Of a DNA stretch of 64,000 nt, positions 13,401-25,400 are shown one piece after another. The stretch comes from Sipunculus nudus (taxonomy: Eukaryota > Annelida > Sipuncula > Golfingiida > Sipunculidae): NCBI GenBank assembly GCA_026874595.1, contig CM049322.1, forward strand, positions 53,039,386 to 53,103,385, read 5' to 3'. The first letter of the stretch is position 1, and each line of letters opens with the position of its first letter. A program made the translations under genes and the position numbers. A model generated the notes under the pieces. That model did not search any database. It was not told the DNA's origin and saw only the letters and a program-made list of their open reading frames with translations.

Positions 13401-13900
13401 TACCTGAATACCGAAAATTTACATGACAATAGTATAGTATATAAAGAACTTACACATTTTGCGCCTTCTGAAATTTCCTCACACTATGCTGGCTGTGCAC
13501 GGACTTGTTGTCGTTCAAAAATCTGAAAAGTTGTGTCCACATGGCACTCACAACGAACCCAAACGTATGTTCCGGCTGATTGCACCGAAACATAGAATGA
13601 CCTTATTCTTACACGGGGTTCACAGTCCTTTCTCTATACCAGTATGACTGGTTTCAGGACTCGTAGTGGGTCCTATCAGTCCAATATATTCGCCTCCCCA
13701 GCCCTGTACTCACGGTTAATAAACAAAATAAACTTAAGGCAGATAGAGATCATGCTAGCGGAAATGAGATCCCCAGAGAAACTCAAAATAATTATTGTAC
13801 TCTTTTAATATGCCGTGTGATGAAAAAATTGAGGAATTCGTGAGATCAGGTACTTTATATTTTTATGTCATTCAGATAGTTATTATATAAACAGAACAGC
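10490..13900. repeat. Segmental repeat paralogous to 30.9-32.5 kb
   Basis: Blocks shared in order with the 30.9-32.5 kb region: ttattacacaaNcacacgtgt near 10525 and 30995; attgtacaaactctgtt near 10770 and aactgtacaaaccctttgtt near 31378; gcgacttgcattgtaatgta near 10980 and the gatcgcttgcattg segment near 31705; ctgtggttggaatta near 11085 and cttgtggttggagtg near 31823; and tcaggactcg...gtccaatatat near 13650 and 32310. The copies are diverged and unequal in length. No long open frame is conserved between them. Confidence 0.6.
12925..12992. repeat. GGACGG-type minisatellite
   Basis: A GC-rich patch in AT-rich surroundings, built from short tandem GGACGG/GGGCGGA words. Confidence 0.6.
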
Positions 13901-13929
13901 AAATTTTAAATTTAACTGCACATGCCATG

Positions 13930-14690
13930 ATTAGCACATTTACGGTAACCCCTGCTTCCGGCTCATCTTCAGCCAACCAATCATAGAAGCTGAGGCATTT
14001 TGACAAACCATCAGTTAGGGACTACGCCTGAAGAGGCAGAATGTAGTTTATGCAATATCAGAGACGCTAAAAGATGAATTGTTTTCACATTCAGATGGGC
14101 GGAATACCCAAAGCAAACTATAAAAATAAATTATAAAACGTAAAATACAATAATATTTCCAAAATATACAATTAAAATTTAACCATGCTGTTTCAAGCAT
14201 TATCCAATTTTACAGTGTTATTCAACGTTATATAATTTAATAAAAAAAATATCTAATATACCCTTTTTTCAACTTTCTAACTGACACAGAAGCCTTGACA
14301 AATTCATTCCATGAGGAAGATTTCGGATAATATGACGTGTTTTAAAGATTATTTAATATTTATATTAATGCCAATGTACCTGTAAATAATATATATAATA
14401 TTTATTCAGTTTATAACAGAAACTATTATAATTTTTTTCAAGAATGGTGTGTTTTACATACAAAATTTACTTATAAATGTATTGACGGCTTTTTTTGTTT
14501 GTTTTTTTTTTGTTTTTGTTTTTTTTTTAGAATACAAGATACTGCAACAGTTTACTAAATATACTAAAATCCTAAAGAAAAGGCATTGCATTATAAATAA
14601 ATATTACGGTTGAAAATTAATATCAAATGTTATTTTTGTCTGTAAAGATATATTGTGTATATAATGTTCATTTTATATACGCATGACATA
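13930..14690. repeat. Diverged copy of the 2.46-3.80 kb block
   Basis: It opens with gccaaccaatcatagaagct and ends with aagatatattgtgtatataa, matching both ends of the block at 2.46-3.80 kb. It is shortened internally. Confidence 0.55.
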
Positions 14691-16234
14691 TCAAAGTTTC
14701 AAAAGATCTGAGATACCGAGAGGAAAAAAACAGTTAGTAAAGAGAACGAAGTGCGACTGGGACATATTAAGAGAACACAACAATTGTTGGCACAACAGGC
14801 TTGAGGGGTTGACAGATTTGGGGATAACACACATACAGTGTGAGAGACGGATCGAGATGATGTGGTTAGATCGATAGAGTGCGGAAGAGGATATCATTGT
14901 AAAAAATGGAATTGAGAATAAGATCAAAACTATTTAAGAGCCAGGACGAAACATGCCCAGCTTTAAAAAATATAAATAAATGGGTATGCATTATAACCGC
15001 GACTTAGACTATGCCAACTGAATATGTCTTCACCGAATGTTTGCTTAAATGAACAATGCACCCATGCATCAATGCATAATAAAATTCTGTTATTATGCGG
15101 TCTGCGGGCTGCCTTTACTTAAGTCAAAGGAATACTGATTCGCATATCTAAACTCAGATTAAGTCTCCATAAAACCCTTATCGATGAGCATGCGTACTAA
15201 GAGTAATTATCGCCTGCTTTTATCGGGCCAGCGATCCTGCGCTGTATGTTCGTCAATAGGAATAAAATAACATGCCGCAAGACTTCACAAGAACACCACC
15301 GTAAAATTTATGTTCTTTTTTCATTAAATTGCCTGAAATAAAACAAAATATTTTTATCTATATTCAATTTCAGTCGCGAATGACAGTTGACGCTAGTTGG
15401 AAAGGTAAATTAAAAGCTTCCGTGGAATAGTTGTTGAATTCCTGTTGATACTGCTCGGCAAAAATGACCCCTGCAAAAGTGCGTTACCTGTATAACAAGT
15501 GGATTTATATATCATGTAACAATTGTTCTATTGTTGACAGGTTCCATCAATGAAATGTCAGACACAAGATGTTTGACAACACAAATATTAATTTGTCATT
15601 TATCTTTGTTCTATTTCAAATGTTATCACACTTGCAACATGCCCACCATTGTCACCAGTTATAGGTGGCAGTAAAGCATTCTATGTCGGAAAATATGATA
15701 CCCCTCTATTGTGATTCGCTCCTGCTTTCTAAACTTCAACAAAAGGGGGCGCCAGTTTATTTTACTAAGTTATTCCAACAACTTAACATTCGCGAAAACC
15801 ACACAATATACAGACGAGGTCCCTGTGTTAACGTAAAGCTAATAAATATAGTTAGAGTGCAACCGGGTAAAAGGCATGTTCCTTGATCTAACACATCGAA
15901 GGGATCCAACACATGGTCAAATGAGGTTTTATTTTGTGATTAAAATGTTTAACTTTTCTAAAAAGATAGACATGTAAGATCCTTTTCTACGGTAGTTTAC
16001 CATTTGATTGGCCTCATAATGGATTTTGAATTCATAAAAGTATACATTTTATCACGTTGAGATAAATATGTTCTAAAAGTATAAAATACTTTGTCTTCTG
16101 ACAGCCTAAACACGTTAGAATGTTTCGTGGCAGACATTACTGCAAGGAATCACACAGTCCCGTCCAGGGCATCATTGCTTGATGAAGTACAGTATTACAA
16201 ATGCAGAGTTTCTCTGAGTGCCTGGTTACTTGAA
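14691..16234. other. No gene seen; possible 5' UTR of signal exon B at the right edge
   Basis: The sequence just before the ATG at 16235 stays open in the same frame from 16091, but its composition does not suggest a protein. It may be an untranslated leader. Nothing else is recognisable. Confidence 0.35.
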
Positions 16235-16274
16235 ATGTTCCTGTTTGCAGTGTCTACCTTGCTCGCTCTTTCAG
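16235..16274 (+). CDS. Orphan signal-peptide exon B (possible alternative or relict first exon)
   Basis: The ATG at 16235 starts MFLFAVSTLLALS plus one base and runs into a good GTAAGA donor at 16275, phase 1. Seven leading residues are identical to exon A at 1841, and the leader acttgaaATG is also shared. If spliced to the acceptor at 26518 it would give a hydrophobic N-terminus joined to EGSTMSAP, the mature start of the ILEI/PAN protein. No other downstream partner exon is visible. It lies 5.7 kb upstream of the best first exon of that gene. Confidence 0.45.
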
Positions 16275-16389
16275 GTAAGAACATTTCCTTGCTGTCGATT
16301 CTACCGTCGGTGGAGAATGTAGCTGCTGCTTTTCCTCGTCCTGCTCACTTTTTTTCTGCATGTAAATTATTAATATATTAACTTTGTAT

Positions 16390-17240
16390 GTTATTGGCGA
16401 ACAATCTAAAAAAAACAACAGTACTGGTCACAAACTCAGATAAATTTTAGTATTATTTCTCCTGCCTGTTTGCAACAATATTTAGATTCTGCATTATCCC
16501 AGCCTCAAGCTTTTAGTTTTTAAATTACCAGACTTAAACTATTATTTGTAAACAATGTTTGCAATCAACTGTTAATCTTAAATCCAATTTTATTCCAACA
16601 ATACTTTGATAATACATGATATCGCACAGGTTCTGTTGTTGCGATTCATAACAGACTGAAAGAGGCAATCTTGCATTCTTAAAAAAGGGGGTTGTGCGCC
16701 CCAAAGCCACAACATATGGATTTGGAGATTCAAAAATATTGCACTCATGGATATATTTTTGTCTGATTTCATCTTTTACTTTATTTAGAGAAAGCAGCGT
16801 AGAAGGGCATAAGTGGGACAAAGAATTATTTCGAAACTTAGCGAGAAACAATCCCATGGTATATTAAATTTGTATCTAGGCATGATACATTCCGTACGTC
16901 CGATTTATGCCCTAGCCCTTTTACTCCAGAACTTTATGCGCCTTTGCAATAGCAAGAATATTAACATGTAGATGTAGAACTTCTGAGATATATCATAATT
17001 TATTTCAGTTAATGTATAATTCTTTAAATAGCAAAAAGGATTACGAAAACTGTCTGATGATCGAAAAAGTGATATAATGGGGTATCAATTCACACCGTGT
17101 AAGCAGGGTATTACATTATATCAGTTAGCTTAGCTTCACTATGCCATGCTATCAATGTTTATAACAAAAAAAGCTTTTTGACGCCTCTCACACGGCAGCT
17201 GTTTTGCAGCTGTATTGCAGAAACTGTTTTGAGCTTTTAC
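16390..17240. other. No gene seen
   Basis: AT-rich spacer with no recognisable exon, RNA gene or transposon end. Confidence 0.4.
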
Positions 17241-18320
17241 ACGGCAAATATATCAAAACGGTTATTAATTACCAAAAGCTTGACGAAAGTGATACGTTTT
17301 TAAATTAGTTTTAAATGACACAAGAGTCGGAGATTTTCTAAGTGTAATGGGAAGTGAATTCCAAACTTTTAGGGCTATGAAACGGAAGGAACGTTCACCG
17401 ATTTTCATATTACACTTTGGTACTTTAAGAAAATTTCCGCCAGCCGAACGCAGCGTACGCAAAGGCCGATAGGTTATTATTTTTTTCAGTCAAATATGAT
17501 GGAAGTGAGTCATCAAAACGCCGGTAAACAAAAACAGCAATTTTGTATTGTATACCGTACTTGACAGGAAGCCAATGGAGCTGTTTGAGCAGCGGGGTGA
17601 CGTGGTCGGTCTTACGCTTCTTAAGAATGAGACGCGCCGCATTATTCTGGGCCATCTGTAGCCGCGAGACTTGCTCTGCAGGTAACCCAGCAAGAACTGA
17701 ATTACAATAATCCAGGGAGATATTACTGTGGCGCAAATGAGCCGACAGCACGCATTAATAGAGAGGAAACGCCGGATTGAAGGTATACGGCGGAGCTCGA
17801 GAGAGGCCGAACGACATATACCACTAATATACTCATGCATTGACAGATTACTATCAATCTTAACACCTAGATACTTCACTGATTTTTTAAAAGGAACGGT
17901 ACAGCCCCCAATGCCAATAGACTCACTGTCAGTCATCCTTAGAAGGGGTTTAGATCCGACAGGCATAATTTTAGTCTTCTCGGTATTTAATTTAAGTTTT
18001 TTGCTGGTCATTAATGATAGGAAATCCTCAATACAAGCTTGTATGCTAACTGGACAGAGCTGAACTCACCTGGTTAACTACTTTTTGACAGCCCAGTGTC
18101 ATCGGCATACTCATGAAAAGAGCAATTATGTGCAGATATTATGCGAGATAGGGGTTGTGAATAAAAATTGAACAATATAGGTCCTAACACGGATCCCTGG
18201 GGAACCACGTACAAAAAAGTACATGGGTCTGATTTTCTACCGTCGACATGATAGATACTGATAGATAGATACTCGACCGTTAAGTTGGTAATTGGTATCA
18301 TATTTTTGTACACACTAATA
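17240..18320 (-). pseudogene. Decayed non-LTR retrotransposon, reverse transcriptase 3' half
   Basis: Read on the minus strand from 18313 to 17265, frameshifted pieces line up in the order of a LINE reverse transcriptase. VPQGSVLGPILF and the catalytic YADD come first (18313-18074). LNTEKTKIMPVG and KYLGVKID of the palm follow (18011-17490). The C-terminal LDYCNSVLAGLP and TPLLKQLHWLPV come next (17751-17425), and then FIALKVWNSLP. These C-terminal motifs are typical of CR1/L2/Jockey-like elements. At least three frame changes show that it is dead. The endonuclease and the RT N-terminus are missing, so it is 5'-truncated near 18320, where the opposite-strand LINE region begins. Confidence 0.85.
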
Positions 18321-18599
18321 AGTGGCGTTTGGCCAAGATCAATTAACAGAGATAAGCCTGTGTGGGTCAGTCAGCTCTTTCGTTGACTACACATCTGTCA
18401 GTCACGGGAAGGTGCGGCAGGGTGCTCCATCACTAGACACTGCGTCTGTCAATACACAGCCTCCTCAGACATGTGTCGTTTTGGTGATTATTTTATTACA
18501 TTTATGTTGACAATTCATAATGTCACTGGATACACCTTTTCACGAGAATATTGGAAAGTAAATGACCTAATAGTACCCACATTTCCACAAAAACGATAA

Positions 18600-20390
18600 T
18601 TTTGGGGTTTACACACGACAGTGCTACCTGAATGTGCATGGTTATTACTTGTGATGAATCCATTTTTATTATAGTGGTTTAAATGATAGATTGAGAATTT
18701 TAAATGATTACCTAGAAGATGATAGTTTAGACTATTTTCCAAATAATAATTATCAGGAAAATCAATTTGCTATTTCAAGAAAATGAAAGAATCATATTGT
18801 AAACAAGTTTGGATCATCTATGAAAGACTTATGTGGAACTTTCAATATGCACATATTAAATGGAAGATTGAGACTAGATATAAAAGGAAATACAACATAA
18901 CTGTCCGCCAGAGGGCCATCGGTAATTAATTATATTATAGTAAGTTCAGTTACACTATTTTTTCAAAATTTTGTTTCTTTTGAAGTGCTAAAAGAGGACA
19001 TCTCAGATCATTTTCCTAATGCAAGTAGCTTTTGATTAATAATGTATTAGACTTGAACCAAGCGACAGAAATATCACCCGTTTGGTAAAATTTAAAAAGA
19101 GAAAAAAATACAAGTTATGTACTAGAAATTTATAACAGAAGGGATCATTTTGAAAATTTATTAAAAACAAACATAAATGGTAGTGCAGTTCAAGTAAGAA
19201 ACTAAATACAATATATAGGGAACCACAAAAGCAAAGAACCAATATGGCGTAGCTGTACCATATATCCATTAAAAGAATAAAATATGTCCTTTATTCAATT
19301 CATTAAAACAAATAATACAACATTGGGATATATACAAACAAGCAAACAAACCTCAAGACTTTATGCGATAGAAGACAAAAAGAACTAGCCCATCATAAAA
19401 TTGCAGGACTCAAACAATGTAGATCTATATATCAAAACCAATAAATCAGGTTAATATTTAGGTCCAAAATAAACTTCTTTTGCTATGTTAATGTTCGCAG
19501 ATGATGTCGTTTGTTTTTGGGACAGTGAGGGAACTACAGAAACAATTTGAAAAAGTGGAATATTTTATAATCAGTATGGGATGAAATTAAATGATGAAAA
19601 AAGAACTGGTTTTCAGAAAGGGTGGAAATACTAAAAGGTGTGACCAATAAAATTATAAGGGTAAAAAGTCTTATGGTTATAGTAATTTTCGAAGAACTTT
19701 GAATTCAAATATAAAATGGTATAAAATGGAAAAAGTAGCAAGTGTCCAAGGCAAATAAAGTAGTATTATGATTAAAAAGTAATCTCAGACTCTAACTGTC
19801 AGAGGTAAAGGAAACTTATTTTCCTGTTTCGCAAAATTGTAAAGTCAATCCTAGTCAGTTGCTATGTAAGTGAATTATTGGGTCATCACATCAAAGGTCT
19901 TATTACAAATTTTCAATATAAGCTTTTGTAAGTATGTGTTAAATCTCAGATCTTCAACACCAAATGCTTCTGTCCTTTGTGAATGTGGTTGGTTACCACT
20001 GAAAATGAATTACAAAATGTATCTCAGGGTAAAACACTGGATAAAATATATTAAATACAAGATAACTGTTATCCCGAACAACTACATGACAGGTTATACC
20101 ATTAAGATTTATGAGGAAAAATAATTGGGCAACAAAGGTTAAGAATATTTTGTTTTCCCTTGGTATAGGGCATTCTTGAATTTTTTAAGATGTTGGAGAT
20201 GTAGAAACCAATTTCTATTTACATGTAAACTAAGGTTACACATTGTTTTATCGCAGGATTTGTTTTGTTATATCAATATTAATGGCAGATTAAAAAATTA
20301 CGCCACATTTAAATCAATGTTATATGAAGAAAAATATTTAACACTGCAGAAGAGGGAAAGACATTGAAATAGTGTTCAAGATTTAGAACT
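18600..20390 (+). pseudogene. Decayed non-LTR retrotransposon with endonuclease and RT remnants
   Basis: Broken plus-strand frames carry the end of an AP-type endonuclease: LCGTFNMHILNGRL near 18830, and the SDHFP motif near 19000. An RT palm follows (ADDVV near 19498, a KLNDEK motif near 19590). Beyond it is a C-terminal stretch resembling FCKYVLNLRSSTPNASV (19935-19980) and RLKNYATFKSMLYEEKYL (20287-20340). This order of endonuclease, RT and C-terminal domain fits a LINE of a different clade from the minus-strand copy next to it. Many stops and frameshifts make it a fossil. Confidence 0.75.
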
Positions 20391-21953
20391 TCTGCTTCAC
20401 CATTTAAAGGTACACATAAGGCTTGCCATGCCTATGGTTTCGAGAGCTGTATATAAGACAATAGTGACGTCACGAAGACGCCATAAAGGTCGTTCGAGTA
20501 AGATGTCGTATCGAGTAAGGTCACTGGCTTGCATTTCTATATCTCCTTTCTCCATGAATGAAAGTGTCACAATCAACTGTGAAGTGTTTTGTTCTTTTCT
20601 TTCATCCTTTGTCTCATGCAAATCCAATGTGGGGTAAGACATTTTATTCACTCTTAAGTCAGCGGAATAGCTCCTGTAATCTTGGAAGTTTTACATCGTT
20701 CCCTTTGTATAAAAAGTACCCGGGTAAACATGTCGAATGGGGGACTGGTACAGACTACGTGTGTGTTCTTTAGGAGTGTCATTGAAATTATCCCAATTTT
20801 TGCTGATCAGGGGATCCCGAGAGAACATTTTTGGAAAGGCTACGTATCAATCCAATCAAAAAGTCGATTTTTGTCATAAAAACAAATCAGATTTACACTA
20901 TGTTTGAAGGAGACAGATTTTTTCTAAAATATGGATCACTTTCACATTCATATATGCCTACAGTATTTTGAAGGTCATGACGTATTGAGGGCCGTTATAA
21001 AATCAACTGCAGCTTTGACGTCGAAGTCCGTGCTAAACTGGAAAATGTATAAACATTACCGTGTCCTCCCCCTCCTCTTTATCTTTGTTGGAGCCGTTCA
21101 TTAGTGTAAACTCATTTATCGGTCAAATACCATATCACTCTTCCGAGACAACCCGTTAAGCGCTGCGTGATCTGTGGATTAACCTTCCGGGTATTTTTTA
21201 AATTAACAACACAGACGGAGCTTTGAAAAGATATTACTCTCATAATTCATAAATAAATATGGTGTCCTTCCATTTCCTAATTGATTGCCTAAATTAAATC
21301 TAATAAATATCATCATTTGTTAATTTTACTTTTCCGCAAATATAACAAGGATTTTACATAGACATGTACAAATAAACCATCCCTTTTTACAATAAGGCAA
21401 TTTATATTTATATATTTTACACAAACATATTTACAATTTTTGGCATTTTTGCAGCATAGGTATATATTTGCTTACATTAATATGTTCATCTCTACTGTTC
21501 CGTTCATTTCAGGGAAACATACATGGCTTTTATTATTGAATACAATTTTCATCTTGAAAAAGTGGCCTTGGACAAAAATAAAGAACTAAACAAAATATAA
21601 GGAACACAGATTATACCTCCAAATAATATAATCGACTCAAAGTGAATGGGAGCCAATAACGGAGAAAATTAGACGGATCACTATCCAGACACCTGTAAAC
21701 CGTCTCTATACCTTATCCCCCAGCCAATTATTAAAGCTTTGTTGGAAAGTATACAAAAGCATATTATTCCAGACAACAATAACGGGTTTATTGAACGCCT
21801 TCACAATTGTTTTTGCTTTGGCTTGTGAATTCAAAACTAATGGAGCGACATGATATCCCTGTCCACATGTTCTGAAATTATTAGAAGAGTTGACGGGAGC
21901 TACACCTGAGAAAGGTCTGATGTCACTCGATGCTGCATGAAACGTAGGACACA
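20391..21953. other. No gene seen; 5' flank of the ILEI/PAN gene
   Basis: AT-rich sequence. No clear TATA box or initiator stands out upstream of the ATG at 21954, so the transcription start is not assigned. Confidence 0.35.
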
Positions 21954-21996
21954 ATGGCTGCGGTGTTTTCCTTATTGGCAGTTCTCTTGCTCCAAG
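21954..21996 (+). CDS. ILEI/PAN gene exon 1 (signal peptide)
   Basis: The ATG at 21954 gives 14 hydrophobic codons plus one G. A GTAACA donor at 21997 ends the exon in phase 1, which matches the acceptor at 26518 exactly. The alternative start at ATG 26529 inside exon 2 would leave the protein without a signal peptide. Confidence 0.75.
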
Positions 21997-22364
21997 GTAA
22001 CAAATATTTATAAGGTAACTAATTTTATCAGCAAAGTGTAGCAAATAGCTCGATTAGCATATTAATGAAAATATATGTTGTTGACGTGAATTATATATTA
22101 AAATCAGTCTCGGATTTATGTTAAAGACAAATTCATTGGAATAATTATTATCACATAAATAATAAGGACATCCGACATAACTTTTCTTTAAATTCAGCAA
22201 TCTAGAAACATCAACCCATTATCCAAATGTCATTAATAAAGCACCGTATATTATATAGTACAAACACCATCTCAGGTAAACAAACCTGCCAGTCATTCTG
22301 AAATAACACGCATTTACGAAAGTCATTTAGCAAATATGGAATCTCTGGATAATGCTCCAGACCA

Positions 22365-22433
<69 letters not shown>

Positions 22434-25400
22434 AAAAAAGAAAAGGCTTACTTCGAACTTGTTACTAATAATGTTTCTACCCTTTTGCCATAGACCACTG
22501 TGGCCTTTTAGGGTAAGAATCAATTAGTATCTCATAGAATTTTCAGTCAGAATTTTTTGGTCTGGTTAAATTTAATTTTATACCCTGCTAATTGCTATTT
22601 GTCATTATCATGTATACAGTAGTAAATTATACCACAATTCTAGTGTTATATGAATCACTGTATTAAGAAGGAGATTATGTGTTCTGCTTGGTTTAATCAT
22701 TGCTCTCCCCATACTTTCAAATCCTCAGGCATATAGTTAGATTTTTTTTTTTTTTTTTTTTTTTCTTGCCGGAATCAAAGATTTTGGTCGGCATGTTTTG
22801 GAGTGCCTTATGGTTGTTGGTTGGCCGAATCAAAGATTTTTGCCATCATGTTGGTCTGTTCCTTATGTCTGTGATGATTTTCTCTGCCTGCCTAGACTCT
22901 AAAGGCCGCAACCTTACACCGTTGAATGACAATCAAAATCCCAAAAGCCTTTCGTGTATGATAAATATCGGTCAAAGTTTAAGGTCAAGGTTTACGAAAA
23001 ACTGTAGCATCTCATTTTCGTCATAACTTCGTCAAATTTTTTCCTATCTATGGTACCAGTAACTCATGTTGTTCCTCTTTGCATTCCCCAGATACACCCT
23101 GTATCAACTATAGTCTTTCAAAGTAAACTAGTCAAAGGTCATTGAAACAACAGAAAATAGTTTTTCCTTCATATCTTCGTCAAGAATCATCGTAACCGCA
23201 TAAACTTTAGCACATTTTATTTGTTTTGGGGTTTTTTGGCCATTTTTTCGTATGTGCTGCAGCCCCAAATCTGCTGTGATCATGGTTACGTATTTTCGGG
23301 GGGGGGGGAATTTTTTAACTATTTGTTTAAGCCAGGGAGGTCTAGCATTTTGCTCATTATAGCATTAGATTAGGTTCACTTTATACCAAGTCTCACCAGA
23401 TCTCGTACATTTTCTTGTCAAACGGGATTTGCGAGATTTTACTTTTCTCACTCCAGAGGGCATAATTCTTGAGCAGTCGCCCTGTTTGTCCGTTATGTTA
23501 CTTTTATTTTTAGGAATCGCTACTGGATTAAAGATCAGACTAGTCAAACAGGACAGCAAAAAGAGATTTCAATATAAACCAACTGGCCATGATATTAATA
23601 AGCCAATAGAAAAAAAAACACAGAGACATTAAATTACCTGGTGATTCCGGTTCATAAATATTTACTTTGTAATACGTAAACGGTTATTTCAAATGAGTCA
23701 TTTGAATATTAAGTAAGTTAAGGGCATTTATGTAGCCGTGTCCGTTTTCTATGACAGTTCGGATATCTCTCTCTGTACCTAAATATGCCAGATTTTAGAT
23801 GCAATATATCAGAAACGTCCTCACTTTTGATAATGGCTTCAGATAGCATCTTAAACAAGAGATCCATGGCAGCATTTTCATACCAATTATCCTTCCTGTA
23901 TTTTAAGCTTCACTTTCTCCTAAAATATGGGCCTGTCTCTCACATCAGCAATATGTATTATAAACGAAGGCATGTCTGCTCAGAACCCGCCAACCGGTAC
24001 TATAGGAACATGCCTGTGCCCCGGTATTGACTGCTCTTCCACAAGACAAACGTAAATTGTAATTAAGACAACTTTTTACTTACATTTGGGTTTATTTTTT
24101 TTAAATATATGATCCTGGCTATCTCAAATAAACATGCAAATGGAAAAATATTACCGTTTTCAGCCAAAAACAGCCAAAAAAGGGAGGAAATATAGACGTT
24201 TGGTAATACACTCTAGGGAAAGTCAATAGTTACAGTTGTGTAATAAAATGCACTTTTGAAGAAGCAAATACGTTTACTTAATTTTCAATAGAGGCATGGG
24301 GCAAATTATAAAACATGTTGCAGGTAAAAAAAACTACGCAAGACCAAGCAATGCTGTAAGTATTTGAACTCGTGTTGCTTTAATTGTTTGTGTTAGATAA
24401 TTTTAAAAAAAGCAAAATGTTATCCATGGACATTCTTAAGATCACAGCATCTTTATGTTACCTCTGTATAGTGCAATCGTCATAGTTAACATTTGTGTAG
24501 GTCACTAACTAATCCTTTTCGGATACTATAACATAAAAAGGTGCCATAACGTAAACAGCACTCATAGAAGTTCGAATGGTTGTATATATAAGTATTTATA
24601 TTCATTGTATTTGACCATAACTCCATACTTTTTACATCTACCTACATGGTCTTTACCATGATCATATGGCGTATGGATAACATTCTTTATTGGTTTCGTG
24701 GCTACTGAGTATACGTGGACTTTGTGCTTATGAGCCACATGTCTTTGCATGATAGCCTTGTGATAAAATTCTAGTGTCACAGTAAACGACTCCCGTAGTA
24801 TTGTTCAAGAATAAATTTATATTGTGAAAACATAGGATTAAAAATTAGCAATGTTTTATTCCATTGAATTTCTTGTGAACTACAAACCAGTTCCGTGACG
24901 CTAAAATATGTGCACAAGCGGCATCATAAGTCTGAAGACTGAACAATAAAATCATGCTCCTAATGAAATTTGGTAATAGTGTGAGTGTTGACAGCTGAGT
25001 AATAAATGGAGAACGTGTTAATTGAATTATTTTAGAAATGTGAAGTTGATTAATATATAGGTTCCTTTAAAAAGGCTTAATTGTGTTCTGAAGTATAACA
25101 TACATTTTAAGGAAAAGGGATTTATGATTCTGTAGATAATTGTGGCTAAGGTTTATGGCTCGTTTTTCTTTAACTGGGGAACTACTTATAATTATACATG
25201 TCAGTTGACCATGGCATAGACTTCCGTGTGTGGTTTTTCAAATTATGTTTTGTAGTTTACTCGTATAGTAGTATTACTGTATTCCAGTATGCGTAATATA
25301 AGTGGTAATAGTAGTAAGTAAAAATAAACTGGTATTGGAGCAGTCTCCGTATATAAACCGTTTACATAAATAAAAGTTAACAATGCTCTAATTAGCATTG

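Noticed and set aside
20397-20651. Overlapping open frames on both strands after the LINE
   Set aside because: Neither strand shows a known domain or splice borders; probably the eroded tail of the retrotransposon or unique spacer.
21706-22044. Minus-strand open frame of 112 codons over the ILEI/PAN first exon
   Set aside because: It is antisense to a signal exon with a good donor and has no recognisable domain; it reads as a chance frame.
22367-22429. Open frames made of alternating Ile-Tyr, here and in other (TA)n tracts (for example 27671, 29084, 35499, 58077)
   Set aside because: They are simple translations of TA repeats, not proteins.
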